From the NCBI GenBank assembly GCA_963751955.1, contig CAVVWM010000002.1, positions 558,001-622,000 on the forward strand: a DNA stretch of 64,000 bases, read 5' to 3'. How positions within the stretch are numbered: the first letter of the stretch is position 1; every line of letters begins with the position of its first letter. Shown here piece by piece: positions 1 through 9,235 of this stretch. A program made the translations under genes and the position numbers. A model generated the notes under the pieces. It was not told the origin of the DNA. It worked only from the letters and a program-made list of their open reading frames with translations, and searched no databases. Origin of the DNA: JABDIY01 sp963751955. GTDB taxonomy: Bacteria; Actinomycetota; Acidimicrobiia; Acidimicrobiales; SZUA-35.

Positions 1-1214
1 AGGCCCCAGACGCCGCACACGCCGTGCACGCTGAACGCACCGACCGGATCGTCGATGCCGATCCGCTCGATCGCTAGGACCGCAGAGGACCACGATGATG
101 CCCGCAACCGCGCCGACGATGACCGATCCGATGGCGCTGACCTCGCCGACACCCGAGCAGATCGCAACGAGGCCGGCGAGCATGCCGTTGCCGGCCATCG
201 ACACGTCCGGCTTCTTCATGGTGACCCAGGACGTCAGCATGGCGGCTACGTCCCGCCGGCGCCGGCAGCGAAGGCGGTGAGGACGGCGATGATCGGGACA
301 GCCATGTCGGCCTGGAGTTGGGATCCGGGGTTGAATCCGAACCAGCCGATGAAGAGGAGGAACACACCGGTGATCGCCAGCGGGATGCTGTGACCGGGCA
401 GGGCTCGGGGGTTGCCGTCCTCGGCGAACTTACCGATGCGAGGACCGATCACCGAGGGCGCCCATGAGCGCAGCGAAACCGCCGGTCATGTGGACGAGGC
501 CCGAGCCGGCGAAGTCGATGAAGCCGTGCCGCTGGCGAGCCAACCGCCGCCCCACTTCCAGCCGACGACGACCGGGTAGATGAACGCGGTCAGCACGACG
601 CTGTAGGCGAGATAGCCGATGAACTTGGTGCGTCCCGCCACCGCCCCGGACACGATCGTGGCTGCGGTAGCGGCGAATGCGGCCTGGAAGAAGAAGTCGA
701 CCGGTACCGCCAGTGGGTAGAAGCCGTCCGAGGCCAGCGCCTCGGGACCGCGTCGACCAGGTAGCTGTCGAAGAATCCGTTGACACCGAAACCGGCTGAA
801 CCGATCCAGCCGGCGCTGCCGTCACCGAAGCTGCCGGGATAGGCGATGCCCCAACCGACGAAGGCGAACACCAGGATGCCCGACGCTCACGTCCATCAGG
901 TTCTTCATCATGATGTTGGCGGCGTTCTTGGCTCGGGTCAGACCGGCCTCGACGAGTCCGAAGCCCGCCTGCATGAGGAAGACCAGTACGGCGCAGACGA
1001 AGATGAAGATGTTGTCGAGGACAATCATGTTCATCGCTTCGGCACCGACAGCGGCGGTTCGGTCGTACTGCTCGACGACGTCCTGAGCCGACACCGGGCC
1101 GGCAAGCAGCATAACTGCGCCCATTGCCAGCGCAGCCGGAGCCACGAGCCGTTTGCCGATATGACGCTTGTTATCCCGGGTGTTTCGCCGGGATCGAATT
1201 CGTGTTCGAGACAC
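1..1214 (-). pseudogene. amt: Ammonium transporter (Amt family), frame-broken and cut by the window edge
   Basis: Membrane channel for ammonium uptake. The best start is a GTG at 1214 preceded by AAGGAAG. It gives a basic N-terminus and a signal-like hydrophobic segment ending in VSAQ, then the first Amt helix with QAGFGLVEAGLTRAKN and the NIMMKNLMD stretch. Continuation is only possible by changing frame several times: near 885 to FAFVGWGIAYPGSFGDG, near 760 to the VDFFFQAAFAATAATIVSG segment, near 520 to FIDFAGSGLVHMTGG, near 450, and near 245. All pieces are typical Amt sequence in the correct order and no in-frame nonsense substitution is needed, so indel errors are as likely as a true pseudogene. 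At 885 one G too many in GGG explains the shift. The gene continues beyond position 1. Confidence 0.85.
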
Positions 1215-1423
1215 TTGTTCTTCCTTTGTTCGGTGTTGTCGCGGTGGTGGCAGCACCGAACGGCGATGGTCGCGTGATGCCACCAAAGAAGGTACGGAGG
1301 TCATGTTTCCGATTTGTTTCGTGAGTGTTGCCATCTGAAACACGAAGTCGCAGCAGCCGAGGTTGCCTTCAAACAGTCAGGTCGAGTGACAACCGGCCAA
1401 TGACCGGCAGGTAAGCTCCTGGC

Positions 1424-3721
1424 ATGGATGCGTCGCTTTCTGAGGATCTCCGGGACTCCAATCCCGAGATCAATCCGCCCCGCCGAATCAAAGCCAGTCA
1501 CATCTGGGTCGGGGTAGGTGCCGCCATCGCCGGTGTTACGGCCCTGTCGGGGGTTGCGGCTGCTGTTTTTCAGTTCCACGACGACTCAGAAATCCAGCGC
1601 GAGGTGCTGGTGAACATTCCTTCCCCGCTGAAGCTGGCGTTCTACACCGTTACGCCAATCCTGCTCCTGTGGGCCAGCGTCCAACTCGGCCATCGGGTGA
1701 AGAACTGGGAACGGGGCGCTCCCGATCGGCGTGCGACCACGGCGAAGAACTTCAAACAGCGACTGGCTGACTTCCGGTCCGGCGTCTACATGCAAACACT
1801 TATGCGTGAGCCTGGTGCTGGCATCATGCACAGCCTCATCTATTTCAACTTCCTGATTCTTCTGGCTGTCACCACCGTTCTGGAGATCAACCACCAGGTT
1901 CCCGAGAGCCTGAAGTTCCTCAATGGCGACGTCTACAAAGGCTACGCGCTCGTCGGTGATCTAGCTGGAATCGGGTTCCTCGCTGGAGTCTTCTTGGCAA
2001 TCATGCGTCGCTACGGCCCCAAAAGGTGGCGCCCATACCGGATCGCAGTCAAGAGCCGGCCAGAACACATCGTGATCAACGGAACACTTCTCGCCATCGG
2101 CATCACAGGCTTTGGCGCCGAGGCCTACCGGATCGCCCTTCAGGACCGGCCCGAGTTCGAACAGTGGAGCATCATCGGGTATCCGTTGAGTTTTCTGGCC
2201 GAGTCCACCGGCAACCTCTCGGGCTGGCACCAGGCATGGTGGATCGCACACGTGCTGAGTTTCTTCACGTTCCTGGTGATCATCCCTGGAACGATGATGC
2301 GCCACATGTTCACATCTCCGCTCAACATGTATCTCAGCGATCGTGACCGCCCCAAGGGTGCCATGAAGGCAATGCCCGATCTGGAGAACACGTCCCTGGA
2401 GAACTTCGGGGCCAACACAATCAACCAATTCACCTGGAAGCAACTGTTGGATACCGACGCCTGCACCATGTGCGGCCGTTGCACCAGTGTGTGCCCGGCC
2501 AACGCCACCGGCAAACCGCTCGACCCCCGCGAGATCGTGCTCAAGACTGGCGAGGTCATGGCCCGTACCGGCAATCCGGCTGTTTCGCCCCCCATCGGGG
2601 TCGAACCCGAGATCGTGGTGAACTCCGACAGCGTGTTCGAGCGCATTACCACCGAAGAGGTGTGGGCCTGCACGAGCTGCAAGGCATGTGATGAGATCTG
2701 CCCGGTGAACATCGAGATTCTCGACAAGATCCTCGATATGCGGCGTTCCCTCACCCTCATGGAATCCGACTTCCCAACCGAACTCGGGCAGGCGTTCCGC
2801 AGCATGGAGAACAGCTCCAACCCCTGGGCGATGAGCCAGTCGACGAGGGCGGATTGGGCTACCGACCTCCCGATTCCTGTGATCGACCCCGACGACGGCC
2901 CTGAGGTCTTCACCCATGACTACCTCTACTGGGTCGGCTGCGCCGGGTCCTTCGACGACAAGAACCAAAAAGTCACCCAGGCCATGGCCAAGTTGCTGGG
3001 CCGTGCCGACATCGACGTGGCAATCCTGGGCCCCAATGAGCTCTGCACCGGCGACCCAGCCCGACGATCCGGCAACGAGTACCTGTTCCAGATGCTGGCC
3101 AAGCAGAATGTGGAGAACCTCAACGGTCTCGGCGTGAAGAAGATCATCACCCAGTGCCCGCATTGCTTCAACACCCTCCAGAACGAATACCCACAACTGG
3201 GCGGCCACTACGAGGTGGTCCACCACAGCCAGTTCCTCGAGTACCTCATCGACGAAGGCAAGCTCGACGTTTCCGAAGCCACCCTCGAGGAGCGGGTTGT
3301 GTACCACGACAGTTGTTACCTGGGACGCCACAACGACGTCTATTTGGCGCCCCGCAAGGTGATCGGATCACTGAAGGGTGTTCAGTTGGTCGAAGCAGGT
3401 CGCAACGGAACCAAGGGCATGTGCTGTGGGGCCGGTGGCGCCCGCATGTGGATGGAGGAAGACCTCGGCGTCAACATCAACGTCGATCGCTCGAAGGAGC
3501 TGATCGAAACTGGCGCAACCCGGGTAGCCACTGCGTGCCCCTTCTGTTATGTGATGATGGACGACGGAGTGAAGGGCCACGGGGTAGAAGAGTCCGAGGT
3601 TCGCGTCGCCGATATCGCCATGCATGTTCTGGATGCCATCGAAGCCGGGGAGGCCAAACATGAACAGGCAGGGTCTACGCGCCGGGAAGAGATCACTTCC
3701 AGCGATGTGCTGTACGAATAG
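1424..3721 (+). CDS. Membrane-anchored (Fe-S)-binding oxidoreductase, HdrD/GlpC-like with CCG domains
   Basis: A 765-residue redox protein resembling the actinobacterial iron-sulfur-binding reductases related to heterodisulfide reductase HdrDE. The N-terminal third (about residues 30-300) carries about six hydrophobic segments and probably binds haem b, as in the HdrE/NarI type. Two [4Fe-4S] motifs follow: Cys347, 350, 353, 357 (ACTMCGRCTSVCP) and Cys416, 419, 422, 426 (ACTSCKACDEICP). The C-terminal half has two cysteine-rich CCG domains, with QCPHC, HDSCYLGRHN, CCGAGGARMW and ACPFC. It probably passes electrons between a cytoplasmic donor and the quinone pool; the partner is unknown. A flavoprotein gene (etfAB or fadE type) is often near such genes but none is adjacent here. 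The stop codon sits inside a small dyad (3719-3731). Confidence 0.9.
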   Translation: MDASLSEDLRDSNPEINPPRRIKASHIWVGVGAAIAGVTALSGVAAAVFQFHDDSEIQREVLVNIPSPLKLAFYTVTPILLLWASVQLGHRVKNWERGAPDRRATTAKNFKQRLADFRSGVYMQTLMREPGAGIMHSLIYFNFLILLAVTTVLEINHQVPESLKFLNGDVYKGYALVGDLAGIGFLAGVFLAIMRRYGPKRWRPYRIAVKSRPEHIVINGTLLAIGITGFGAEAYRIALQDRPEFEQWSIIGYPLSFLAESTGNLSGWHQAWWIAHVLSFFTFLVIIPGTMMRHMFTSPLNMYLSDRDRPKGAMKAMPDLENTSLENFGANTINQFTWKQLLDTDACTMCGRCTSVCPANATGKPLDPREIVLKTGEVMARTGNPAVSPPIGVEPEIVVNSDSVFERITTEEVWACTSCKACDEICPVNIEILDKILDMRRSLTLMESDFPTELGQAFRSMENSSNPWAMSQSTRADWATDLPIPVIDPDDGPEVFTHDYLYWVGCAGSFDDKNQKVTQAMAKLLGRADIDVAILGPNELCTGDPARRSGNEYLFQMLAKQNVENLNGLGVKKIITQCPHCFNTLQNEYPQLGGHYEVVHHSQFLEYLIDEGKLDVSEATLEERVVYHDSCYLGRHNDVYLAPRKVIGSLKGVQLVEAGRNGTKGMCCGAGGARMWMEEDLGVNINVDRSKELIETGATRVATACPFCYVMMDDGVKGHGVEESEVRVADIAMHVLDAIEAGEAKHEQAGSTRREEITSSDVLYE

Positions 3722-3775
3722 CGGACCGCTACGGGGCGGCTACAGAGAGCACCGAACACCTGCCAGACTGGTTTG

Positions 3776-4921
3776 ATGCGTCTCCGCTTAGTGGCCGCCG
3801 TCGTCGCATTCATGATGCTCGGCGTCACCACATCACCATTGGCTGCCGCTCCAGGAGAGCCAACCGCAGCGGTGTCGATGGGCGACAGCTTCATCGCCGG
3901 CGAAGCCGGCCGGTGGGACGGAAACTCCAGCAGCGACTTCGGAGACCGACGGGGCACCGATCGAGCCGCGTATCGCCGAGGTTGGTTCTGGCGATACGAA
4001 CAGGAGCGGGTCTACGGGTCGAGCTACTCCAATGGCTGCCATCGATCCGATGTGGCTCCGATCAAGTCGGCCGGACTCGACGTAGAAGCGGTCTTCAATC
4101 TTGCTTGTTCGGGCGCATCAACCATCAACCTGTTGCCCGCCGCCGTCGGTGGCGCTGCCTATCGTGGCGAACTGCCTCAGATCGATCAACTGGCCGACGT
4201 AGCAAGAAACCACGCCGTAGAGGTCGTGGCGATTTCGGTGAGCGGCAACGACCTGGGATTCAGCAACGTGGTCATCGATTGTGTGGTGGGTTACGTGATA
4301 AGCAACCGTTGGCGTCCCAACACCTGCTACCGGAGTCAAGATCGCAACGTGCGAGCAGCGTTGGATCAGGCGATGGCCAACGTTGGCCGAGTTCTCGCCG
4401 AAACCCGAAAGGTGCTCGATGAGAACGGTGATCGTTCGGCCCGCATCGTTCTCACCAGCTATCCGTCGCCCGTGGCAGAGTCGGGGAATATTCGGTACGC
4501 AGAGACCGGCTGGGACCGAACATTCAGAGGCGGCTGTCCGCTGTGGGATGCGGATCTCGACTGGGCCAACGGTGAACTGGTGCCTACGATCTCCTCGGCT
4601 CTGGAAGAGCAGGCTCGGGTGGCCGGTGTCGAGTTCCTCGATCTGTCGAACGCACTCAAGGGTCATGAGGCCTGTGCTTCGACGGTCAGCCAGCGACCCT
4701 CGGCTGAGGGCGCTCAGAGCGAGTGGATCCGGTTCATCACCACCGGAATCGCACAAGGAGACCCAGAGGAGTCCGCACACCCCAATGCCTACGGACAGCG
4801 AGCCCTCGGTCGATGCCTTGCACTGGCGCTGGAACGCCCCTCCTCTGTGAATCGCTGCACGAACACACCGGGATCCGGCGTGGACCGGATGCAACTGAGT
4901 TCGGTGCGGGTGGGTTCCTAG
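3776..4921 (+). CDS. Secreted SGNH/GDSL-family hydrolase
   Basis: Probable secreted esterase or lipase. The ATG at 3776 is preferred to the TTG one codon upstream because it begins a clean signal peptide (MRLRL, hydrophobic core, cleavage near AAA-PGEP, about residues 1-26). Block I is VSMGDSF with nucleophile Ser38. Block III Asn is in SGNDLGF, and the block V catalytic His is in ESAHPNAYGQ near the C-terminus. Six to eight cysteines suggest disulfides, in keeping with export. It resembles Streptomyces scabies/S. coelicolor-type SGNH enzymes in layout; substrate unknown. Its stop codon overlaps that of the convergent EamA gene (shared CTAG). Confidence 0.85.
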   Translation: MRLRLVAAVVAFMMLGVTTSPLAAAPGEPTAAVSMGDSFIAGEAGRWDGNSSSDFGDRRGTDRAAYRRGWFWRYEQERVYGSSYSNGCHRSDVAPIKSAGLDVEAVFNLACSGASTINLLPAAVGGAAYRGELPQIDQLADVARNHAVEVVAISVSGNDLGFSNVVIDCVVGYVISNRWRPNTCYRSQDRNVRAALDQAMANVGRVLAETRKVLDENGDRSARIVLTSYPSPVAESGNIRYAETGWDRTFRGGCPLWDADLDWANGELVPTISSALEEQARVAGVEFLDLSNALKGHEACASTVSQRPSAEGAQSEWIRFITTGIAQGDPEESAHPNAYGQRALGRCLALALERPSSVNRCTNTPGSGVDRMQLSSVRVGS

Positions 4922-5838
4922 GACGTCTTCCGGCTGGCAAGAAGCGCGCCGGCTATGACGAATACAACACCGATGATCGCCAACGTCGAGACCTGGTCGT
5001 TTCGGAAGGTGACCCCGAGAAACAGGGCGACCACCGGCACGAAGTAGGTGATGAAGGATGCACGGGTTGAACCGACACCGGCCATCAGCGAACCCATCAG
5101 GGCGAAGGCAATACCGGTTCCCACGATGCCGAGAGCCAGAACGGCCAGAATCGGGCCGAATTCGATGCTGTTCCCGCCGAGGTCGTAGACACCGTAGGGA
5201 ATGTTGAGCACACTCGCCGAGGCAAGGACCCAGCTCATCACCTGAACGGCCCCGTACTTGTGCTGGAGCGGCCCGGCGATGTTGAGGGCGATGCCATAAC
5301 AAAATGTGGCGGCCACCACCATCGCCACACCGCTGGCCTCGGATGCTCCTTCGTTGACACTCGGCAGGCTGATCATGGCCAGCCCGGCCAGGCCCACGAA
5401 GATCCCGGCCAATTGCGGTCCGCGCGTTCGCTCTTTCAGAATGAGGGCGGCGCAGCCGGCGGCAAAGATCGGGGTGGCTCCGTTGAGTAGCCCCGTGACG
5501 GCGGAGTTGATGCGCTGCTCGGCGAGCGGGAACAGGGTGAAAGGTATGGCCACCCAGATCACGGCAAGGACGGCGATGCGGCGATTGTCCTCACGGTCTG
5601 GCAGCGTGAATCGACCCTGACGGGCACGGGTTAGGACCAGCAGTGCAATTGCGCCGCTCCCGACACGGGCCAGCGTCACCATGCCAGGAGTGAGAGCGTC
5701 CAGACCGATATCGATCAGAAGGAAGCTCGCTCCCCAGATGAGCGAAACTGCGCAGAAAAGCCCCCAGTCCGAGGTGCTGAACTGGCCGGTGTTGCGGGCC
5801 TGGGCGGCTTGGAACAGGTTCCCGCTCGGTACAGCCAC
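4918..5838 (-). CDS. EamA-family (DMT) transporter
   Basis: A 306-residue integral membrane protein with ten predicted hydrophobic helices in two EamA repeats, of the drug/metabolite transporter superfamily. The first repeat contains LIWGASFLLIDIGL and the second begins around FCYGIALNIAGPLQ. Members export amino acids, nucleobases or related metabolites; substrate cannot be told from sequence. It lies downstream of the zinc-ribbon gene in the same direction, and the LysR gene is divergent from that pair, so regulation by LysR is possible. The stop shares the CTAG at 4918-4921 with the convergent SGNH gene. Confidence 0.85.
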   Translation of the reverse strand: MAVPSGNLFQAAQARNTGQFSTSDWGLFCAVSLIWGASFLLIDIGLDALTPGMVTLARVGSGAIALLVLTRARQGRFTLPDREDNRRIAVLAVIWVAIPFTLFPLAEQRINSAVTGLLNGATPIFAAGCAALILKERTRGPQLAGIFVGLAGLAMISLPSVNEGASEASGVAMVVAATFCYGIALNIAGPLQHKYGAVQVMSWVLASASVLNIPYGVYDLGGNSIEFGPILAVLALGIVGTGIAFALMGSLMAGVGSTRASFITYFVPVVALFLGVTFRNDQVSTLAIIGVVFVIAGALLASRKTS

Positions 5839-5894
5839 CGCCTCAGGCTAGGAGGGTGGACGGGAGAGTCGGTGAGCGGGTTTCGATCGACTGT

Positions 5895-6125
5895 CTAGAA
5901 GTCTGCGCCGACGAGAACCGGTGATTTCCGGACAGGGTCCAGGGATCGTTCTGCGCCGGCCGCAGCCTTTTCCATCGAACGAAGACTGCCGGTATTGACG
6001 GTGATGTGGCCCTCGGGGCACTTCACGTACGCGATCACACCTTCGCTGGTGTTATGGAACGAGACGATCGAACCGGTGCCGACCAAGTGGGAACGGTCAC
6101 ATTGGGGACAGTGGATGTAGAGCAT
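5895..6125 (-). CDS. Small zinc-ribbon-like hypothetical protein
   Basis: A 76-residue protein starting with ATG at 6125. The N-terminus has a CPQC pair (LYIHCPQCDRSHLVG) and a second region contains VKCPEGH, which together could bind one zinc ion as a Cys3His or Cys4-like ribbon. The C-terminus is unremarkable. Small proteins of this pattern are common in Acidimicrobiia and have no assigned function. It is divergent from the LysR gene and sits just upstream of the EamA transporter. Confidence 0.6.
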   Translation of the reverse strand: MLYIHCPQCDRSHLVGTGSIVSFHNTSEGVIAYVKCPEGHITVNTGSLRSMEKAAAGAERSLDPVRKSPVLVGADF

Positions 6126-6183
6126 GCTCCTATCTTCGACCGTTCAAGGGAAAAGGAAAAGCGATGGTTTCGAAACAATATTC

Positions 6184-6198
6184 GTAAGCATTTCTTAC
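6184..6198. promoter_or_regulatory. Candidate LysR-type operator (T-N11-A dyad)
   Basis: The dyad GTAAG-N5-CTTAC contains the T-N11-A spacing of LysR-type regulator sites. It lies in the 95-bp divergent gap, 23 bases before the LysR start, where autoregulation is usual for the family. The position and symmetry are seen directly; the binding is inferred. Confidence 0.4.
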
Positions 6199-6220
6199 TT
6201 ATTGCCGTAGGATTGGTTTT

Positions 6221-7144
6221 GTGGATCTCAACATTCAGCAGCTTCGTATGCTGCGCCAGGTGTCCGAACTGGGCACGATCGCGGCGGCAGCCGACACCCT
6301 GGGCTACACACCGTCGGCGGTAAGCCAACAATTGGCGTCGATCGAGAAGACGACCGGTGTCGGAGTGCTCGAGCGGGTGGGCCGCAACGTCCAACTCACC
6401 GATGCCGGCCGCCAGTTGGTGATCCACGCCGACATCGTTCTGGCCGAACTGGAACGAGCGCAGGCCTCGTTGGAGCGAGTGAAAGGTCACGCCGCCGGAA
6501 TCGTCCGGGTGGGGCTCAGCGAATCAATGGCATCGCGATTCCTGCCGCCGTTGTTGGGAAAAGCAGCGAGCGCCCATCCTGAATTGGTTATCCGGACAGA
6601 GGAAGTCCCATCTGAGTCTTCCGGCGTAGACGCGGTTCGGTCCGGCCAACTGGACGCCAGCTTCGTCATGGCCAGCAGTCACGCACCCGTGCAGGACGGA
6701 ATCATGTTCGAGCCGCTCTTCCGAGACTGGTTCCGGATCGTGGTACAAGCCGATTCACCATGGGGTCAGGGTCGCACCGAGATGGGATTGCATGAGCTCG
6801 GAGACGCCCAGTTCGTTCTGGCGCCGTCTCGGGTGTGGTGCGGCCGGCTGATTCACGGCGCGTGCCAGGAAGCAGGTTTCTCACCAAAGGTTGTTCACGA
6901 GATCGACGACTATCCCGCCACCCTCAAACTGGTTGCCGCCGGAGCGGGAGTATCGCTGGTGCCCGAAATTGGCTTGGCCCACCAGCCCGAGGGCCTGCGA
7001 GTGCTCGACATCGCTGTCCCGTTCTGCCGTACGGTCGAGCTGGCCTACCGTCAATCGAGCGCGACCCGTCCTGCCATTTCAGCCCTGGTGAACCTTGCGG
7101 GCGACGTCGCCAGAGAACTGGGCCTCGACGTCTTCGAAGGTTAG
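6221..7144 (+). CDS. LysR-family transcriptional regulator
   Basis: A 307-residue regulator starting at GTG 6221. The winged HTH occupies residues 1-60 (MDLNIQQLRMLRQV, AAAADTLGYTPSAVSQQLASIE), followed by the linker helix and a periplasmic-binding-like effector domain from about residue 88 to 295. Conserved landmarks such as the TPSAVSQQ recognition helix are intact. It is divergent from the zinc-ribbon and EamA genes, the common arrangement in which a LysR protein controls an exporter. The effector is unknown. Confidence 0.9.
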   Translation: MDLNIQQLRMLRQVSELGTIAAAADTLGYTPSAVSQQLASIEKTTGVGVLERVGRNVQLTDAGRQLVIHADIVLAELERAQASLERVKGHAAGIVRVGLSESMASRFLPPLLGKAASAHPELVIRTEEVPSESSGVDAVRSGQLDASFVMASSHAPVQDGIMFEPLFRDWFRIVVQADSPWGQGRTEMGLHELGDAQFVLAPSRVWCGRLIHGACQEAGFSPKVVHEIDDYPATLKLVAAGAGVSLVPEIGLAHQPEGLRVLDIAVPFCRTVELAYRQSSATRPAISALVNLAGDVARELGLDVFEG

Positions 7145-7254
7145 AACTCCCTCCGGAGGCCTCCATGGAGTGATCTGCGAGCTACCTGCCGACCGCGAAG
7201 CGAATACATGGACCGCAGATGCTCCGCAGGCGAGCGAGAGGCAGCGGGAGGGAA

Positions 7255-8547
7255 TCAGCCGTTGGGCTGGTACTGGCCCGAGGTGGTCACCTGGATCCAG
7301 GTGCGACCGGGGGTGAGCGTTATCGGTTGACCGTTGACGTGGAGGATGGCGGGATCTCGAAGCGTCGGTCGGGTCCAGGTTCCGTCGATCCGACGACCAT
7401 CGGTGAAGATTGCGGCCGGCCCCTCGCCAACAAACACATACTCGGGCACCGGAGCTCCGGTGCTGTCGAACAGACCAGTTCCGACCGAACTGACAGCGAC
7501 CACCACCACGTTGGCTGCGCTGACACGCTCGCCATCGGTGGTGTGTGCGCTATTCCCCTGAGATCGCACCCACGCTGACCCGTCCCAATCCCAGCGCACC
7601 TTGTTGGCGGGGTAGTGAACCCCGAAGACGGTCGCCTCAACCCCGGCGCTCGCAGGGGTTCCGGCGGGGCGATAGTGGAACTGTGCCGGCGGCGCGCTGC
7701 CGACAACAACGCCCGAGAAACTGGAGGTCTTGGTGTAAAGGTTGTTCGGCGCCGGGCGCGAGGATGAGCGCCAGTAGCCAGAGGACCGTGCCGCACTGAA
7801 GTTGGCGACGTTGGTCTGATTCAGAAGCAGCTGATCGATGACGCGGTTGGCCCCGGAGTAGGCCAGGCCCGGTGTGCCGAGGGCGTTGAGGAAGGAGATG
7901 TCGGTGGAACGACCGGAGCGAACCGGTCCAACGGTGGTGTCGTTGGTATGGAACACCGCCGCAAACCGAGTGATGCCGTACTCAACCTCTTCCTCGATCA
8001 CGAGATCAGCCTTGTTCAGTCCGGTCTGGGGCCGGGCCCGCGAGGCATTGTCGACTTTCACCACGATCGCCGGACGGTTCGGCGCCGATCCGGCCAAGCC
8101 GGTGAGAGGGAAAGTGCCAGCTGCAGCGGTTGGCTTTGCGACCGGCGACACGGCCAGAACCTGATCCAACGAGTAGGTGCCCAGTACCCCTTGATAGAGC
8201 GACGAGGGGGGTTTGGGCGCTCCGGCGGGCTGGGTGACCGCCGGGTTACCTGGGCTGGACGGTGCAGCGGTGGTCGCAGGCTGTTTTGTGGTGGGCGGAG
8301 CCGTCGTGGTTGTGGTGGTGGTTTGCAGCACGAAGATCTCACCAGAGCCGGGCTTGAAGTCGGTTTGCACCGTAGTGGGGGCCATTGCCGGGGTTGTCTC
8401 CACCGGCGCATGGGTGGTGGAACTGGAGGCGACGGCATCCACCAGGGGCAGTGTCGAGGGCACGGTCGCCGACTCGTCGCCGGCCGAGCATGCTGATGCG
8501 ACCAGGCAGCAGCACGCGGAGAAGAGAGAGGGGTTTTCACGATGAAC
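7255..8547 (-). CDS. DUF3048 domain lipoprotein (YerB-like)
   Basis: Probable surface lipoprotein of about 430 residues. A GTG at 8547 starts a short leader ending in LVASAC, a fair lipobox. A Thr/Pro-rich linker follows (residues about 30-120, low complexity), then the two DUF3048 halves. These show AIVVKVDNASRARPQTGL, DLVIEEEVEYGITRF, GPVRSGRSTDI and, in the C-terminal half, FHYRPAGTP and WTRPTLRDPAI. Family role is unknown; Bacillus YerB is the best known relative. The reading frame is open upstream to 8601, so the start is a choice based on the leader. Confidence 0.8.
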   Translation of the reverse strand, partial: VHRENPSLFSACCCLVASACSAGDESATVPSTLPLVDAVASSSTTHAPVETTPAMAPTTVQTDFKPGSGEIFVLQTTTTTTTAPPTTKQPATTAAPSSPGNPAVTQPAGAPKPPSSLYQGVLGTYSLDQVLAVSPVAKPTAAAGTFPLTGLAGSAPNRPAIVVKVDNASRARPQTGLNKADLVIEEEVEYGITRFAAVFHTNDTTVGPVRSGRSTDISFLNALGTPGLAYSGANRVIDQLLLNQTNVANFSAARSSGYWRSSSRPAPNNLYTKTSSFSGVVVGSAPPAQFHYRPAGTPASAGVEATVFGVHYPANKVRWDWDGSAWVRSQGNSAHTTDGERVSAANVVVVAVSSVGTGLFDSTGAPVPEYVFVGEGPAAIFTDGRRIDGTWTRPTLRDPAILHVNGQPITLTPGRTWIQVTTSGQYQPNG

Positions 8548-8608
8548 CTGTCGGCAACGAAGCGTTGAGGTCAAGCTGCTATCGTCGATCCACGCGGTCA
8601 CGCGAACT

Positions 8609-8681
8609 GCGGATGTAGTTCAATGGTAGAACGCAACCTTCCCAAGGTTGACACACGCGGGTTCGATTCCCGTCATCCGCT
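8609..8681 (+). tRNA. tRNA-Gly (anticodon CCC)
   Basis: A 73-nt cloverleaf. The acceptor stem is GCGGATG/CATCCGC with discriminator T. The D arm contains AGTTCAATGGTAGAAC, the anticodon stem CAACC/GGTTG encloses loop TTCCCAA (anticodon CCC), and the T arm contains GGTTCGATTCC. CCA is not encoded. It reads Gly codon GGG. It lies about 95 bp upstream of aroQ on the same strand. Confidence 0.97.
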
Positions 8682-8776
8682 CGCCGACCCGCTCATTGCA
8701 GAATCTCCCGGGCCGATGGATGTTCGGGTGGGATACTGGACTTCACAGTTGGAAGATCCCCCAGAGAGGTGCACCG

Positions 8777-9214
8777 GTGCCCCGCACAGTTCTTTTGCTC
8801 AATGGACCAAATCTGAACCTGCTCGGGACGCGGGAACCTGATGTCTACGGCAGTGAGACGCTGCCCGAGATCATCGCCGATCTCCGGACGTACGCGTCCG
8901 AACATGACGTCATACTTCAGGATTTCCAGTCAAACATCGAAGGCGAACTCGTAGACCGCCTCCACCAGGCACGTACCGAAGTCGACGGCGTTGTATTCAA
9001 CCCCGGCGCCTTCACCCACTACAGCATCGCTCTTCGGGATGCGATTTCTGCCACCGAACTTCCCTGCGTGGAAACCCACCTCTCGAACGTTCACGCTCGA
9101 GAAGAGTTCCGGCAGACATCGATGATCGCACCGGTGTGCGTGGGTGTGGTGGCTGGGTTCGGTCCGCAGAGCTACAAGGTGGCGTTGGACGCACTCCTGG
9201 GCCATCTGGGGTAA
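8777..9214 (+). CDS. aroQ: 3-Dehydroquinate dehydratase, type II
   Basis: Catalyses dehydration of 3-dehydroquinate to 3-dehydroshikimate in the shikimate pathway, and forms dodecamers in the cytoplasm. The protein is 145 residues, the usual size. The GTG start at 8777 is chosen over the longer open frame because it follows GAGAGG and yields the family N-terminus (PRTVLLLNGPNLNLLG). The flexible loop TREPDVYGSE holds catalytic Arg and Tyr. FNPGAFTHYS, ETHLSNVHAREEFR (catalytic His) and VVAGFGPQSY complete the set. A degraded copy of two stretches of this gene occurs at 27062-27152. Confidence 0.95.
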   Translation: MPRTVLLLNGPNLNLLGTREPDVYGSETLPEIIADLRTYASEHDVILQDFQSNIEGELVDRLHQARTEVDGVVFNPGAFTHYSIALRDAISATELPCVETHLSNVHAREEFRQTSMIAPVCVGVVAGFGPQSYKVALDALLGHLG

Positions 9215-9235
9215 CGAGCGGCCGGTACCAGATTC

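Noticed and set aside
1961..3331. 456-residue minus-strand open frame
   Set aside because: It lies entirely opposite the Fe-S oxidoreductase, whose motifs are certain, and shows no family features.
3719..3731. TAGCGG-A-CCGCTA dyad at the stop of the Fe-S gene, considered as a terminator
   Set aside because: The one-base centre is too tight for a hairpin loop and no T-run follows. Chance is likely.
4118..5302. 394-residue minus-strand open frame spanning the SGNH and EamA genes
   Set aside because: It overlaps two well-supported genes on both strands and reads as Arg/Ser-rich non-coding sequence.
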